A stretch of DNA of 64,000 bases, from contig NZ_CP137734.1 in assembly GCF_033406955.1 (NCBI RefSeq), positions 4,650,001 to 4,714,000 of the forward strand, written 5' to 3'. Below are positions 6,303-14,679 of the stretch, piece by piece. The translations under genes and the position numbers were made by a program. Source of the DNA: Streptomyces violaceoruber (lineage in GTDB: Bacteria > Actinomycetota > Actinomycetes > Streptomycetales > Streptomycetaceae). Positions within the stretch are counted from its first letter, which is position 1. Every line of letters begins with the position of its first letter. The notes under the pieces were generated by a model. That model searched no databases, was not told the DNA's origin, and saw only the letters and a list, made by a program, of their open reading frames with translations.

Positions 6303-7856
6303 TCAGCCCGGCAGCAGGGACCGCAGTCGCCGCTTGTCCGGTTTGCCGACCGCGGTCAGGGGGATGGCGGGGACCAGGTGCACGGTCTCGGGGGCGTAGA
6401 GGTGCCCCTTGCGGGCGGTGACGAAGGCGCGGATCTCCTCGAGTGACGGCGTGTGTCCGCGCACGGGCACCACGGCGGCGTGGACGTGCTCCACCGATTC
6501 CTCGTCCCGGCTGCCGAAGACCGTGCACTGGGCGACGGAGGGGTGGTTCAGCAGCAGGGCCTCCAGCTCCGCCGGATAGACGTGGCCGCCGACGACCACG
6601 ATCATCTCCTTGATCCGGTCCACGACGTAGAGATAGCCGTTCTCGTCGAGGTAGCCGACGTCCCCGGTGTGCACCCAGCCGTCGCGCAGTACCTCACGGG
6701 TCAGTTCGGGCTGCTTCCAGTAGCCGTGCATCGCGTAGGGCGAGCGCACCAGTACCTCGCCGGGCGTCCCGGGCTTCATGGGCGTGCCGTCGGTGTCCTG
6801 TACGAGGATCTCGACGCCGGGTACGGCCCGGCCGACCGTCGGGTGGCCCTCGCGGCCGGTCAGCTCCTGCTCGTCGGGGCCCGTTTCCGAGATGAGCTGA
6901 GCCTCGGCCTGACCGTACAGGCCGTACAGCACGGGGCCCAGGAGTCCGGCCGCCTGCCGCAGCCTGGTCGGTGCGGCGGTGGTGCCGCCGTAGGTGACGC
7001 GGCTCAGGCTGGAGAGGTCGGTGGCGGACAGGTCCGGGTGGTCCAGCAGCCGGTACAGCAGGGGCGGCAGCAACCAGGTGTGCGTGATGCGCTCGCGCTC
7101 GACCGTGGCCAGCACGTCCCCCGGCTCGAAGTCGTGCCGCAGGACGACCGATCCGCCCTCCAGGAGGGCCGTGTCGGCGAAGATCCCGGCGAGATGGGCG
7201 AGGGAGGTGCAGGCCAGGAAGCGGGGCGGGTCGCCGGCGCCGGTGAGCCTGCGTTCGAGGCTCCTTCGGTAGGAGCCGTGGCTCATCCGGATGCCCTTGG
7301 GAATCCCCGTGGTCCCGCCGGTGTAGCCGATGCGCCAGTCGTCGTCCGGACCCACCGGAGCGCGCGTCGGACGCATCGCGCGCGTCGGATGCCGGGCGGC
7401 CGCGGCCAGTACGTCCTCGGCGAAGTCGCTCGGGCCCAGGGACAGCACCGGAGGAACACCGGGCAGCGGCAGCAGCTCCCGTGCCACGTCGTGCCGCAGG
7501 TCGTCCACCAGCAGAAGGGCGCCGTCCACGCTCGCCAGGATGCGGGCCATGACCGACGTGCTCATGCCCTCGTAGAGCATGACCACCCGTGCACCGGTGA
7601 GGTTGGCGGCGTAGCGGGCGGCAAGGCCGTCGGCGCTGTTGCCGGTGAGCAGGCCGACCGTGTCGCCCCTGCCCACGCCGCGCCGCTCCAGTTCCCCGCC
7701 GAGCCGGCAGACCTGCTCCCGCAACGCCCCCGCGCTGATCACCGATCCATCGGCGGTCGTCAGGACCGGCCGGGACGGTGCGGCGGACAGGACGTCGAGG
7801 AGCGCCTCCGTGTAGGTGCTGAAACGCGTCTGCGTGGTGCCGTGTTGTCGGCTCAT
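6303..7856 (-). CDS. AMP-forming acyl-CoA ligase
   Basis: 517 residues, full length for the adenylate-forming family, which activates a carboxylic acid with ATP and then thioesterifies it to CoA. Seen: the P-loop YTGGTTGIPKG (178-188), a GLYGQAE motif near 316, the hinge HTGDVGYLDENGYLYVVDRIKEM region near 402, GGHVYP, and the C-terminal catalytic Lys in LTAVGKPDKRR near 506. The substrate cannot be read off. It lies 87 bases downstream of a LysR regulator on the same strand, and may be co-transcribed with it or controlled by it. It is the first gene past the attachment site. Confidence 0.85.
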   Translation of the reverse strand: MSRQHGTTQTRFSTYTEALLDVLSAAPSRPVLTTADGSVISAGALREQVCRLGGELERRGVGRGDTVGLLTGNSADGLAARYAANLTGARVVMLYEGMSTSVMARILASVDGALLLVDDLRHDVARELLPLPGVPPVLSLGPSDFAEDVLAAAARHPTRAMRPTRAPVGPDDDWRIGYTGGTTGIPKGIRMSHGSYRRSLERRLTGAGDPPRFLACTSLAHLAGIFADTALLEGGSVVLRHDFEPGDVLATVERERITHTWLLPPLLYRLLDHPDLSATDLSSLSRVTYGGTTAAPTRLRQAAGLLGPVLYGLYGQAEAQLISETGPDEQELTGREGHPTVGRAVPGVEILVQDTDGTPMKPGTPGEVLVRSPYAMHGYWKQPELTREVLRDGWVHTGDVGYLDENGYLYVVDRIKEMIVVVGGHVYPAELEALLLNHPSVAQCTVFGSRDEESVEHVHAAVVPVRGHTPSLEEIRAFVTARKGHLYAPETVHLVPAIPLTAVGKPDKRRLRSLLPG

Positions 7857-7943
7857 CGTCCGCCTTCCCTGGTCGCGTCCGTGGCTGCCTTCGACGTTAG
7901 GGGCGGGTTTCTCATGCCGTCCACGACCGGCTTCGCCATGTAC

Positions 7944-8831
7944 TCATGACGCGTCGGGCATGAGCCGTTCCCCGGCCAGCCGGCGGAAGTCCAGGGCTGC
8001 GGGGGAGAGATAGGCGTCCCGGCGCCACACCAGGGTCAGCGTCCGGTGGCAGTCCGGGGCGTCCAGCCGCAGCCAGCCGACCGGGCAGTCCTCGCCGAGG
8101 ACGCGGCGTGCGACGGCCGGCATCAGGCCGATGCCCACACCGGCCCCGACGAGTTCGGGAGTGGCCGCCGCCTCGTCGCCTTCGCAGACCACGCGCGGTG
8201 CCAGCCCCTCACGGGCGAAGAGCCGCTCCAGCAGGGCCCGTTGCCAGTGGCCGGGGCGGGTGCTGACGAAGTCCTCGTCGGCCAGCTCGGCCACCGCGAC
8301 CCGCTCCCGGCCGGCCAGTCGATGCCCGACCGGTACGGCCAGCAGTACCTCCTCGCGGGCCAGTTCGGCAGAGCACACCTCGGGGCCGGTCAGCGGCTGG
8401 GAGGCGAGGGCGAAGTCCACCTCGCCCGAACGCAGATGCCGCCGCATCGAATCCACCGGGGCCTGGAAGAGACGCACCCCCACTCCCGGCCGGAGCTCGC
8501 GGAACGCGGACAGCACCCCGGCCAGCTGGAGCAGGGTCTCGGCGGCGACCGCGACCCGGCCGGGACCGCCGCGACCGGCGTCGGCCACCTCCCGCCGGGC
8601 GTCCTCGAGCTCCGCCAGCGCCCGCTCGACCCGGACCAGGAAGGCGGCACCGTGCTCGTTGAGACGAATGCGGCGGCCCCTGCGGTCGAAGAGCGGAGTG
8701 CCGAGTTCCGACTCCAGCCGGATGATGGTCCGGCTCACCGACGGCTGGGCCACCCGCAGTTCCTCCGCGGCCCGGCTGATGTGCTGGTGACGTGCGACGG
8801 ACTGGAAGTAGCGAAGAGACAGCAGATCCAT
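7944..8831 (-). CDS. LysR-family transcriptional regulator
   Basis: 295 residues, typical length. The N-terminal winged helix-turn-helix is at residues 1-60 (LRYFQSVARHQHISRAAEELRVAQPSVSRTI region), followed by the effector-binding domain with the usual GVGIGLMPA loop near 238. It starts at the ATG at 8831. The target is probably the acyl-CoA ligase downstream on the same strand, although LysR genes more often face their targets divergently. The effector is unknown. Confidence 0.85.
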   Translation of the reverse strand: MDLLSLRYFQSVARHQHISRAAEELRVAQPSVSRTIIRLESELGTPLFDRRGRRIRLNEHGAAFLVRVERALAELEDARREVADAGRGGPGRVAVAAETLLQLAGVLSAFRELRPGVGVRLFQAPVDSMRRHLRSGEVDFALASQPLTGPEVCSAELAREEVLLAVPVGHRLAGRERVAVAELADEDFVSTRPGHWQRALLERLFAREGLAPRVVCEGDEAAATPELVGAGVGIGLMPAVARRVLGEDCPVGWLRLDAPDCHRTLTLVWRRDAYLSPAALDFRRLAGERLMPDAS

Positions 8832-8921
8832 GTCGGTAGTCTCGTCCGGAGCAGTACCGGGCGGGGCGGGGCACCGCCACCGCGTCCGGGGTGTCCGGCC
8901 TCGACGGCGCGCCCCCTGCGC

Positions 8922-10613
8922 TCACTTCGCGTCCGCGTAGCACTCCACCACCGCCGTCGTGAACGGGAACCGCACCGGGGTCGCACCGAACGTCAGCCGC
9001 CCCGCCAGCTCCGCCGCGTCCCGGATCGCCGCGACGACGGTGGCGGCCTCCTCCTCGGGACAGTGCACGATCACCTCGTCGTGCTGGAAGAAGACCAGCT
9101 CGGCCGCCATGTCCGCGCAGGTCTGCCGCAGGGCCGCGAGCAGGAGCAGGGCCCAGTCGGCGGCGCTGCCCTGGACGACGAAGTTGCGGGCGAAGCGGCC
9201 CCGCGCGCGGGCGTTGGTGGAGGCGTACCCCGGCACCCACTCCTGGGCGCGGTCCCCGGCGTCGGCGGCCTCGTCCTGCGGCAGGCCCGCCTCCTCGGTG
9301 CCGTCGGCCGCGCCGGCCGCGGGCGGGCAGGTGCGCCCCAGCCAGGTGCGCACGAGCCGGCCCTCCTCGCCCGCGCGCGCCGCGTCGTCGACGTACGCCA
9401 CAGCCCTGGGGAAGCGGCGTCTGAGCGCGGCGAGGTTCTTCAGGCCGTCGCCGGACGTCTGGCCGTAGACCGCTCCGAGCACGGCGAGCTTGGCCTGGTC
9501 GCGGTCGCCGGAGAAGGCGCGGTCGGAGACGGACTGGTAGAGGTCGGTCTCCCGGCCGGCCACCTCCATCAGGCCGGGGTCGCGGGAGATCGCCGCGAGC
9601 ACGCGCGGCTCCATCTGGTCGGCGTCGGCGACGACCAGCCGCCAGCCCGGGTCGGCGACGACGGCCCGCCGGATCACCTTGGGGATCTGCAGCCCGCCCC
9701 CGCCGTTGGTCACCCAGCGTCCGGTCACGGTGCCGCCGGCCAGGAACTCGGGGCGGAAGCGGCCGTCGCGCACCCAGTCCTGGAGCCAGGACCAGCCGTG
9801 GGCGACCCAGATCCGGTACAGCTTCTTGTACTCGATCAGCGGTTTCACGGCCGGGTGGTCCAGCGACTCCAGCTCCCACCGGCGGGTGGAGCCGACCTTC
9901 ACGCCCGCCTGCCCGAACGCCTTGACCACGTCCGCGGGCAGATCGGGCCGCACCCGGCGGCCGAACGCCGCCGACACCTCCTCCGCCAGCTCGGCCAGAC
10001 GGCGCGGCTCGCCCCCGCCCGCATACCGCTCGCCCAGCAGGTCGTGCAGGACCTCGCGGTGGACGTCGGCCCGCCAGGGCAGCCCCGCGCGGTTCATCTC
10101 GGCGGCCACCAGCATCCCCGCCGACTCGGCCGCCGTCAGCAGCCGCAGCCGGTCGGGCAGGGCCGAGCGGTCGTGCCGGCGCTGCTGCTCGGCGTAGACG
10201 GCGAGCAGGTCGGACAGGGGAAGGTGGACGGCCTGGGGCTCGAACAGCGAGGACTGCGCGCCGGGCTCGGCGGAGCGCTGCGGCGGGTCGGGCGGTACGG
10301 GGCCGCCGCGCAGCCGGGCCAGGGCGGCCGCGGCCGAGCGGGGCTCCCCGTACCGCCCCTCGTGGCCGAGCAGGAGGGTCTCGGCGGCCTCCACGTCGTA
10401 GCACCGCTCCACCCGCACCCCCGCGGCGAGCAGGCGTGGCGCGGTCTCGGCGGTGGACCGCCACACCCAGCGCGCGACGTCCGGCCTGGCCCGGACGGCC
10501 TCGGCGAGACCGGGCTCCCGCCGCACGGGCCCGGTGGGCAGCCCGTCGGGGCCGAGGGGGGCGACCTCCACGCCACCGCCCTCGGCCACCGCGAGCGCCC
10601 ACCTCTCGGCCAT
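8922..10613 (-). CDS. PolA-like bifunctional 3'-5' exonuclease/DNA polymerase
   Basis: 563 residues starting at the ATG at 10613 (MAERWALAV). The family A polymerase domain occupies the C-terminal two thirds. Motif A is DADQMEPRVLAA (canonical DYSQIELR). Motif B/O-helix is RDQAKLAVLGAVYG, with Leu where E. coli Pol I has Phe762. Motif C is FFQHDEVIVH. The N-terminal 200 residues correspond to a shortened, probably inactive exonuclease-like region. No 5' nuclease domain is present. This is the second, smaller PolA-like enzyme of actinomycetes, presumably used in repair or lagging-strand processing. Confidence 0.85.
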   Translation of the reverse strand: MAERWALAVAEGGGVEVAPLGPDGLPTGPVRREPGLAEAVRARPDVARWVWRSTAETAPRLLAAGVRVERCYDVEAAETLLLGHEGRYGEPRSAAAALARLRGGPVPPDPPQRSAEPGAQSSLFEPQAVHLPLSDLLAVYAEQQRRHDRSALPDRLRLLTAAESAGMLVAAEMNRAGLPWRADVHREVLHDLLGERYAGGGEPRRLAELAEEVSAAFGRRVRPDLPADVVKAFGQAGVKVGSTRRWELESLDHPAVKPLIEYKKLYRIWVAHGWSWLQDWVRDGRFRPEFLAGGTVTGRWVTNGGGGLQIPKVIRRAVVADPGWRLVVADADQMEPRVLAAISRDPGLMEVAGRETDLYQSVSDRAFSGDRDQAKLAVLGAVYGQTSGDGLKNLAALRRRFPRAVAYVDDAARAGEEGRLVRTWLGRTCPPAAGAADGTEEAGLPQDEAADAGDRAQEWVPGYASTNARARGRFARNFVVQGSAADWALLLLAALRQTCADMAAELVFFQHDEVIVHCPEEEAATVVAAIRDAAELAGRLTFGATPVRFPFTTAVVECYADAK

Positions 10614-10643
10614 GTCGCGAGTGTCGCAGGCGGGACTGACAAC

Positions 10644-10809
10644 GGCCGTCGGCCATGCCGTCGGCCATGCCGTCGGCCACGACCGTTGCGCACGACCGTT
10701 GCGCACGGCCGTCGGCCATGGCCGTTGCTCACGGCTGCCGCCCACGACCGCCGCCCAGGGCGCCGTCCACGGCTGCCGCCCAGGGCCGCCGTCCACGGCC
10801 GCCGCCCGG
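10644..10809. repeat. 12-13 bp tandem repeat array, 13 units
   Basis: The whole gap between the polymerase gene and the Clp-N gene is built of about 13 degenerate units of consensus GGCCGYCGNCCAC. The best-conserved runs are GCCGTCGGCCAT (10657-10680) and GACCGTTGCGCAC twice (10681-10706). The array ends five bases before the Clp-N gene's stop codon (10814). Confidence 0.8.
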
Positions 10810-10813
10810 TGGC

Positions 10814-11602
10814 TCAGGCCTCTCCGGCAGCCTCTCCGGCCGCCCCGCCTTCCCCGCTCGCCCCCGCCTTCTCGGCCTTCTCGGTGAGGTGGATGAACTC
10901 CGCCACCGCGTCGACGACGTACCGCTCGGTCGCCTCCTTGTCGAGCCCGAGCCCGCTCAGCACGCCCTCGCCGTGCTCGTGCTCCAGCAGGGCGAGCAGG
11001 ATGTGCTCCGTGCCGATGTAGTTGTGGCCGAGGCGCAGGGCCTCGCGGAAGGTGAGTTCGAGGACCTTCTTGGCCGCGGGGCCGTAGGGCACCAGCTCCG
11101 GGACCTCCGCGGCGGCCGGCGGGAGCGCCGCGGTCGCCGCCTCGTGGATCGCGTCCAGGGTCACGCCCTGCGCGGCGATCGCCTTGGCGGAGAGGCTCTC
11201 GCGCTCGGTGACCAGGCCGAGGACGAGGTGTTCGGGCAGGCCCTCGGCGTTGCCGGCGGTCTTGGCCGCGTTGTGGGCGGTCATCACGACGTTGCGCGCG
11301 CGGGGCGTGTAGCGGCTGAAGCCCTGGCCGGCGTCCAGGTCGGCCGATTCCTTGGTCACGAAGCGCTTCTGCGCCGCCTGGCGGGTGACCCCCATGCTCT
11401 TGCCGATGTCGGTCCAGGACGCGCCCGAACGTCGGGCCTGGTCCACGAAGTGGCCGATGAGGTGGTCGGCCACCTCGCCGAGGTGCTCGCCGGCGATGAC
11501 GGCGTCCTGGAGCTGTTCCAACGGCTCCGGATGCACCTTCTTGATCGCGGTGATGAGTTCGTCGAGGCGTACGGATGACGTGATGCTCGGGTTCGTCGTC
11601 AT
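10814..11602 (-). CDS. Clp N-domain protein with helix-turn-helix
   Basis: 262 residues. An HTH (SGASWTDIGKSMGVTRQAAQKRF without the last part, about 59-80) precedes two Clp-N type repeats. The first is around residues 92-150 (FSRYTPRARNVVMTAHNAA, then HLVLGLV). The second is around 170-225 (GPAAKKVLELTFREA, then YIGTEHILLALL). There is no ATPase domain, so this is not ClpC itself. It may be a DNA-binding adaptor or regulator that senses Clp substrates. The start codon is seven bases after a predicted -10 with no ribosome site, so the mRNA is probably leaderless. Palindromic operators sit in its promoter. Confidence 0.8.
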   Translation of the reverse strand: MTTNPSITSSVRLDELITAIKKVHPEPLEQLQDAVIAGEHLGEVADHLIGHFVDQARRSGASWTDIGKSMGVTRQAAQKRFVTKESADLDAGQGFSRYTPRARNVVMTAHNAAKTAGNAEGLPEHLVLGLVTERESLSAKAIAAQGVTLDAIHEAATAALPPAAAEVPELVPYGPAAKKVLELTFREALRLGHNYIGTEHILLALLEHEHGEGVLSGLGLDKEATERYVVDAVAEFIHLTEKAEKAGASGEGGAAGEAAGEA

Positions 11603-11603
11603 G

Positions 11604-11650
11604 TGTCAACCGTAGGTTGCGCCCTCTGGGCTGTCAACCGATGGTTGACA
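11604..11650 (-). promoter_or_regulatory. leaderless promoter with two TGTCAACC operators
   Basis: On the minus strand a perfect -35 TTGACA (11637-11632), a 17-bp spacer and TACGGT (11614-11609) place the transcription start at or next to the ATG at 11602. TGTCAACC-GAT-GGTTGACA (11632-11650) is a perfect palindrome over the -35. TGTCAACC-GTA-GGTTG (11604-11619) is a second copy over the -10, with 28 bp between starts. This is a classic repressor layout and the repressor may be the Clp-N/HTH protein itself. Confidence 0.65.
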
Positions 11651-11688
11651 GTCGATGTGTGTCCCCGGAGTCGTGGCACCATCGCCGG

Positions 11689-12945
11689 GTGAGTACGCCC
11701 CGCACCGTCGACCGTGCCTTCGAGACCGCCCTGTACGACACCGCCGACGACGCCCTCGACACCGCGGCCTCGCTGCTCGCGGCCGATCCGGCGGCGGACG
11801 CGGAACTGGCCCGGCGCGGTCGGGAGTTCGTGGCCACGGCCTGGCGGCGCGGCTGGCAGCCCGCCGACCTCGTACGGATCGTGCGCCGCGAACTGGACGA
11901 TGTCCACGTACGGCTGGTGGCCGCGCTGATCCTCGCCCAGGCGCCCGACGACCGTGCGCGCGGTCCGCGCTGGGCCGCGCAGCTCGACGACCTGCCGGGC
12001 GGGGACGGGGCGGCGCCGCCCCGCACCGACCGCTTCTCGCACGCCACCGCCGTACTGGAGCTGTACCGCCTGCTGCTGCGGCTGCCCGGTCTGGAGCCGC
12101 TGGAGGCGGGGGAGGGCCCGCGCGGGGGCCGGGGGAACCGGCCGGAGTCCCGTGCCCTCGCCCGCATCCGCGCGCTGCTCGCCAAGGCGGAGGCGACCGG
12201 GTACCCGGAGGAGGCGGAGGCGCTGAGCGCGAAGGCGCAGGAGCTGATGGCACGGCACAGCGTCGACGAGGCACTGCTGGCCGCGCAGGCGCACGGCCAC
12301 GCGTCCTCGCCCGACACGCCGGGGGCCTGCCGGATCGGGGTGGAGCCGCCCTACGAGCAGGCCAAGGCCGTGCTGCTGGACGCGGTGGCGGACGCCAACC
12401 ACTGCGGGGCCGTGTGGAACGAGCCCTTCGGCTTCTCCACAGTCGTCGGTTTCGAGGCCGACCTGGAGGCGGTCGAACTCCTCTACACCTCCCTGCTGGT
12501 GCAGGCCGAGGCCGCGATGACGAAGGCGGAGGCCGGTCAGCGGGCCGGCGGGCGCAAGCGCACCAAGACCTTCCGGCAGTCGTTCCTCGCCGCCTACGCC
12601 CACCGCGCGGGCACCAGGCTGCGGGCCGCGGCGCAGGCAGCCACGCGAGCGGCCACGGAAGCGGCGACGGAAGCGGCCACGACGGGGGCGTCGGGGCCCG
12701 CGGACGCGGACCTCCTGCCGGTGCTCGCCTCCCGCGAGGCCGCGGTCACCGACCGGATGGAGCGCATGTTCCCGCAGACCACCACCACCCGTCTGCGCGG
12801 CGCCGCGGACGCGGCCGGCTGGACGGAGGGCACCCGCGCGGCCGACGCCGCCCGGGTCGGCCGCCAACGGCCGCTGGAGCGGACGCGGCGACCTGAGCCG
12901 CGCTCAGGATCCGATGCCGGCGGTCGGCAGTCCCGGCGGCAGTGA
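11689..12945 (+). CDS. DUF2786 domain protein
   Basis: 418 residues from the GTG at 11689. Residues about 144-190 (ESRALARIRALLAKAEATGYPEEAEALSAKAQELMARH in pieces) are the DUF2786 signature, a short helical domain of unknown function. The following region (EQAKAVLLDAVADANHC, then GFEADLEAVELLYTSLL) is its usual partner. An Ala/Thr repeat (ATRAATEAATEAATT) lies near 328-342. It is divergent from the Clp-N gene, 86 bp apart, and shares the TGTCAACC palindromes. The 3' end overlaps the lipoprotein gene by 42 bases tail to tail. Confidence 0.75.
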   Translation: MSTPRTVDRAFETALYDTADDALDTAASLLAADPAADAELARRGREFVATAWRRGWQPADLVRIVRRELDDVHVRLVAALILAQAPDDRARGPRWAAQLDDLPGGDGAAPPRTDRFSHATAVLELYRLLLRLPGLEPLEAGEGPRGGRGNRPESRALARIRALLAKAEATGYPEEAEALSAKAQELMARHSVDEALLAAQAHGHASSPDTPGACRIGVEPPYEQAKAVLLDAVADANHCGAVWNEPFGFSTVVGFEADLEAVELLYTSLLVQAEAAMTKAEAGQRAGGRKRTKTFRQSFLAAYAHRAGTRLRAAAQAATRAATEAATEAATTGASGPADADLLPVLASREAAVTDRMERMFPQTTTTRLRGAADAAGWTEGTRAADAARVGRQRPLERTRRPEPRSGSDAGGRQSRRQ

Positions 12946-13587
12946 GCCGCCCTCCGACCTGGTGTACGTCTCCTTGCCCAGCGCGCCCTCCCAGGCCACC
13001 GTGAGCGAGGTGGCGCCGACCGCGCCGACCTTGCCGGTCGCGCGGTCGGCGCTGCCGTCGGCGCACTTGAGGCGGATCGTCCGGGTGCCGGAGGTCTCCT
13101 CCGTCGTACCGCTGCACACGGTCCCGCCGGTCGCGAACAGGGCCGCCTTGTCACCGGTGACCATCAGGGCGACCGCCTGGCCGTCGGTGGTCGCCAGCCA
13201 GCTGCCCTCCAGCTCGCCCGCGGCACCGGCGGACGGCGATCCGCCCGCGTCGCCGCCCGGGTCCGTGCTCGCGGACGCGCCGGGCGCCGCCGAGGACTTG
13301 TCGCCACCCGATCCCTCACCCGAACCGCCGCCGTCGGAGTCACCGCCGTCGGTGCACGCGGTCAGGGCCAGCCCCCCCACCAGCCCGAGGCTCAGCGCCG
13401 CGACCCGCACGGACCGCCGCGTCCGCCGTGACCGCCGGAACGCGACCCCGCCGGACCGGACATCCGTGCCCGGCGCCGTCGCCGACGCCGTACCCGCTGC
13501 AACCCCCGTACGCCACGCACCCGACGTGCTCTCCGCGCTCGCCGTGTTCTCCGTGCTCGCCGTGTTCCCCGCAGTCACCCACGTCAC
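12904..13587 (-). CDS. putative lipoprotein
   Basis: 227 residues from the GTG at 13587, chosen because GGAG lies six bases upstream; an in-frame TTG at 13638 is possible. After about 60 residues rich in Thr, Ser and Ala comes an Arg-rich stretch (FRRSRRTRRSVR), a hydrophobic helix and the lipobox LALTAC, so the mature protein would start at Cys and be lipid-anchored outside the cell. A Gly/Ser/Asp linker of about 50 residues leads to a small beta-rich domain (GSWLATTDGQAVALMVTG, then GTRTIRLKCADGSADR). The unusually long pre-lipobox segment leaves the start uncertain. Function unknown. Confidence 0.65.
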   Translation of the reverse strand: MTWVTAGNTASTENTASAESTSGAWRTGVAAGTASATAPGTDVRSGGVAFRRSRRTRRSVRVAALSLGLVGGLALTACTDGGDSDGGGSGEGSGGDKSSAAPGASASTDPGGDAGGSPSAGAAGELEGSWLATTDGQAVALMVTGDKAALFATGGTVCSGTTEETSGTRTIRLKCADGSADRATGKVGAVGATSLTVAWEGALGKETYTRSEGGSLPPGLPTAGIGS

Positions 13588-13639
13588 CGGAAGCTCCAAG
13601 CTGTAGCCGGACGGCCGTTCGGCCCCGAACAGCCGCAAG

Positions 13640-13945
13640 CTACCAGGACGACTTGCGGACCCCGGGAAGATGCCCGGCGTGCGCCTGCTCGCGCAGATTG
13701 ACCCGGGAGAGTCCGAAGACCCGGACGTATCCGCGCGGGCGCCCGTCGATCTGATCGCGGTTGCGCACCCGCGTGGGGCTCGCGTCGCGCGGCTGCCTGC
13801 GCAGTTCCCGCTGGGCGGCGAGCCGTTCGGCCTCCGTCGACGAGGGCCGGCGGAGGACCTCCTTCAGCTCGGCCCGGCGTGCCGCGTACCGCGCGACGAT
13901 CTCCCGGCGCTGCTCGTTCTTCGCGATCTTGCTCTTCTTCGCCAT
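13640..13945 (-). CDS. rpsN: 30S ribosomal protein S14, zinc-free paralogue
   Basis: 101 residues, the long S14 form without the CxxC zinc motifs (no Cys at all). It starts MAKKSKIAKNEQRR and ends with the GYVRVFGLSRVNLREQAHAGHLPG signature region. It overlaps the L28 stop by the TGATG junction. Replacing zinc-binding ribosomal proteins with zinc-free copies spares zinc under starvation, and the Zur box upstream of L28 fits that. Confidence 0.92.
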   Translation of the reverse strand: MAKKSKIAKNEQRREIVARYAARRAELKEVLRRPSSTEAERLAAQRELRRQPRDASPTRVRNRDQIDGRPRGYVRVFGLSRVNLREQAHAGHLPGVRKSSW

Positions 13946-14181
13946 CAGATCCTCACCCCGCGGGCACGGATGCGCGCCACGGCCGCCTCGACGCCGATGG
14001 AGTCGACCGTCCTGATCCCCTTCGTGCTCAGCCGCAGCCGCACGTGCCGGTTCTCGCTCGGCAGCCAGTAGCGCTTGGTCTGGATGTTGGGGTCGAAGCG
14101 GCGCGAAGTGCGCCGGTGGGAGTGGGAGATGCGGTTGCCGAAGCCGGGCCGGGCCCCGGTCAGCATGCAGTGGGCGGACAC
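13945..14181 (-). CDS. rpmB: 50S ribosomal protein L28, alternative copy
   Basis: 78 residues, full length: CMLTGARPGFGNRISHSHRRTSRRF, then a typical TKRYWLPSENRHVRLRLSTKGIRT pattern. It is the first gene of the minus-strand half of the Zur regulon, followed by S14 with overlapping codons. It retains one Cys rather than the four of zinc-type L28. Confidence 0.92.
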   Translation of the reverse strand: MSAHCMLTGARPGFGNRISHSHRRTSRRFDPNIQTKRYWLPSENRHVRLRLSTKGIRTVDSIGVEAAVARIRARGVRI

Positions 14182-14225
14182 GGTGACGTACCTCTCCTCC
14201 GGACCGGACGGGTCCTAGCTGTTAA

Positions 14226-14240
14226 TGGAATTCATTTTCA
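14226..14240. promoter_or_regulatory. Zur box between the divergent ribosomal-protein operons
   Basis: TGGAATTCATTTTCA matches the Streptomyces Zur consensus TGAAAATGATTTTCA at 12 of 15 positions. It lies 14 bases before the L33 start and 45 bases before the L28 start, so Zur with zinc should repress both directions. The AT-rich patch stands out from its GC-rich surroundings. Confidence 0.8.
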
Positions 14241-14253
14241 GTAAGATAGCAGC

Positions 14254-14418
14254 ATGGCACGCAACGAACTCCGTCCGGTCATCAAGCTCCGGTCCACCGC
14301 CGGGACCGGCTACACCTACGTCACCCGCAAGAACCGCCGCAACGACCCCGACCGGCTGGTCCTGCGCAAGTACGACCCGGCGGCCGGCCGCCACGTCGAC
14401 TTCCGAGAGGAGCGCTGA
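14254..14418 (+). CDS. rpmG: 50S ribosomal protein L33, zinc-free paralogue
   Basis: 54 residues: [20 protein letters not shown], then [21 protein letters not shown]. It is the usual L33 length but lacks the two CxxC pairs. It is first in the plus-strand Zur-controlled operon, six bases before L31. Confidence 0.92.
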
Positions 14419-14424
14419 GAGGCC

Positions 14425-14679
14425 ATGCGCAAGGGAATCCACCCCGAGTACCGCCCGGTCGTCTTCCGGGACCGTGCGGCGGACTACGCCTTCCTCACCC
14501 GTTCGACCATGACCAGTGAGCGCACGGTCGAGTGGGAGGACGGCCGGACCTACCCGGTCGTCGACGTCGAGGTCTCCCACGTCAGCCACCCCTTCTACAC
14601 CGGCACCGCCCGTGTCCTGGACACCGCCGGACGCGTGGAGCGCTTCGAGCGCCGGTACGGGAAGCAGGACGGGGCATGA
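14425..14679 (+). CDS. rpmE2: 50S ribosomal protein L31 type B
   Basis: 84 residues beginning MRKGIHPEYRPVVFRD, with the type B insert and no CxxC. A GAGAGG ribosome site sits just upstream. Its TGA overlaps the ATG of the CobW-like gene. In the known regulon of this type Zur represses it and it replaces zinc-binding L31 when zinc is short. Confidence 0.93.
   Translation: MRKGIHPEYRPVVFRDRAADYAFLTRSTMTSERTVEWEDGRTYPVVDVEVSHVSHPFYTGTARVLDTAGRVERFERRYGKQDGA

Noticed and set aside
10644..10809. CRISPR array
   Set aside because: Units abut without spacers, are 12-13 bp long and vary; no cas genes are near.
8046..11021. Very long plus-strand open frame opposite the LysR and polymerase genes
   Set aside because: It mirrors the codon pattern of the genes on the other strand, a known effect of high third-position GC, and has no coherent domains.
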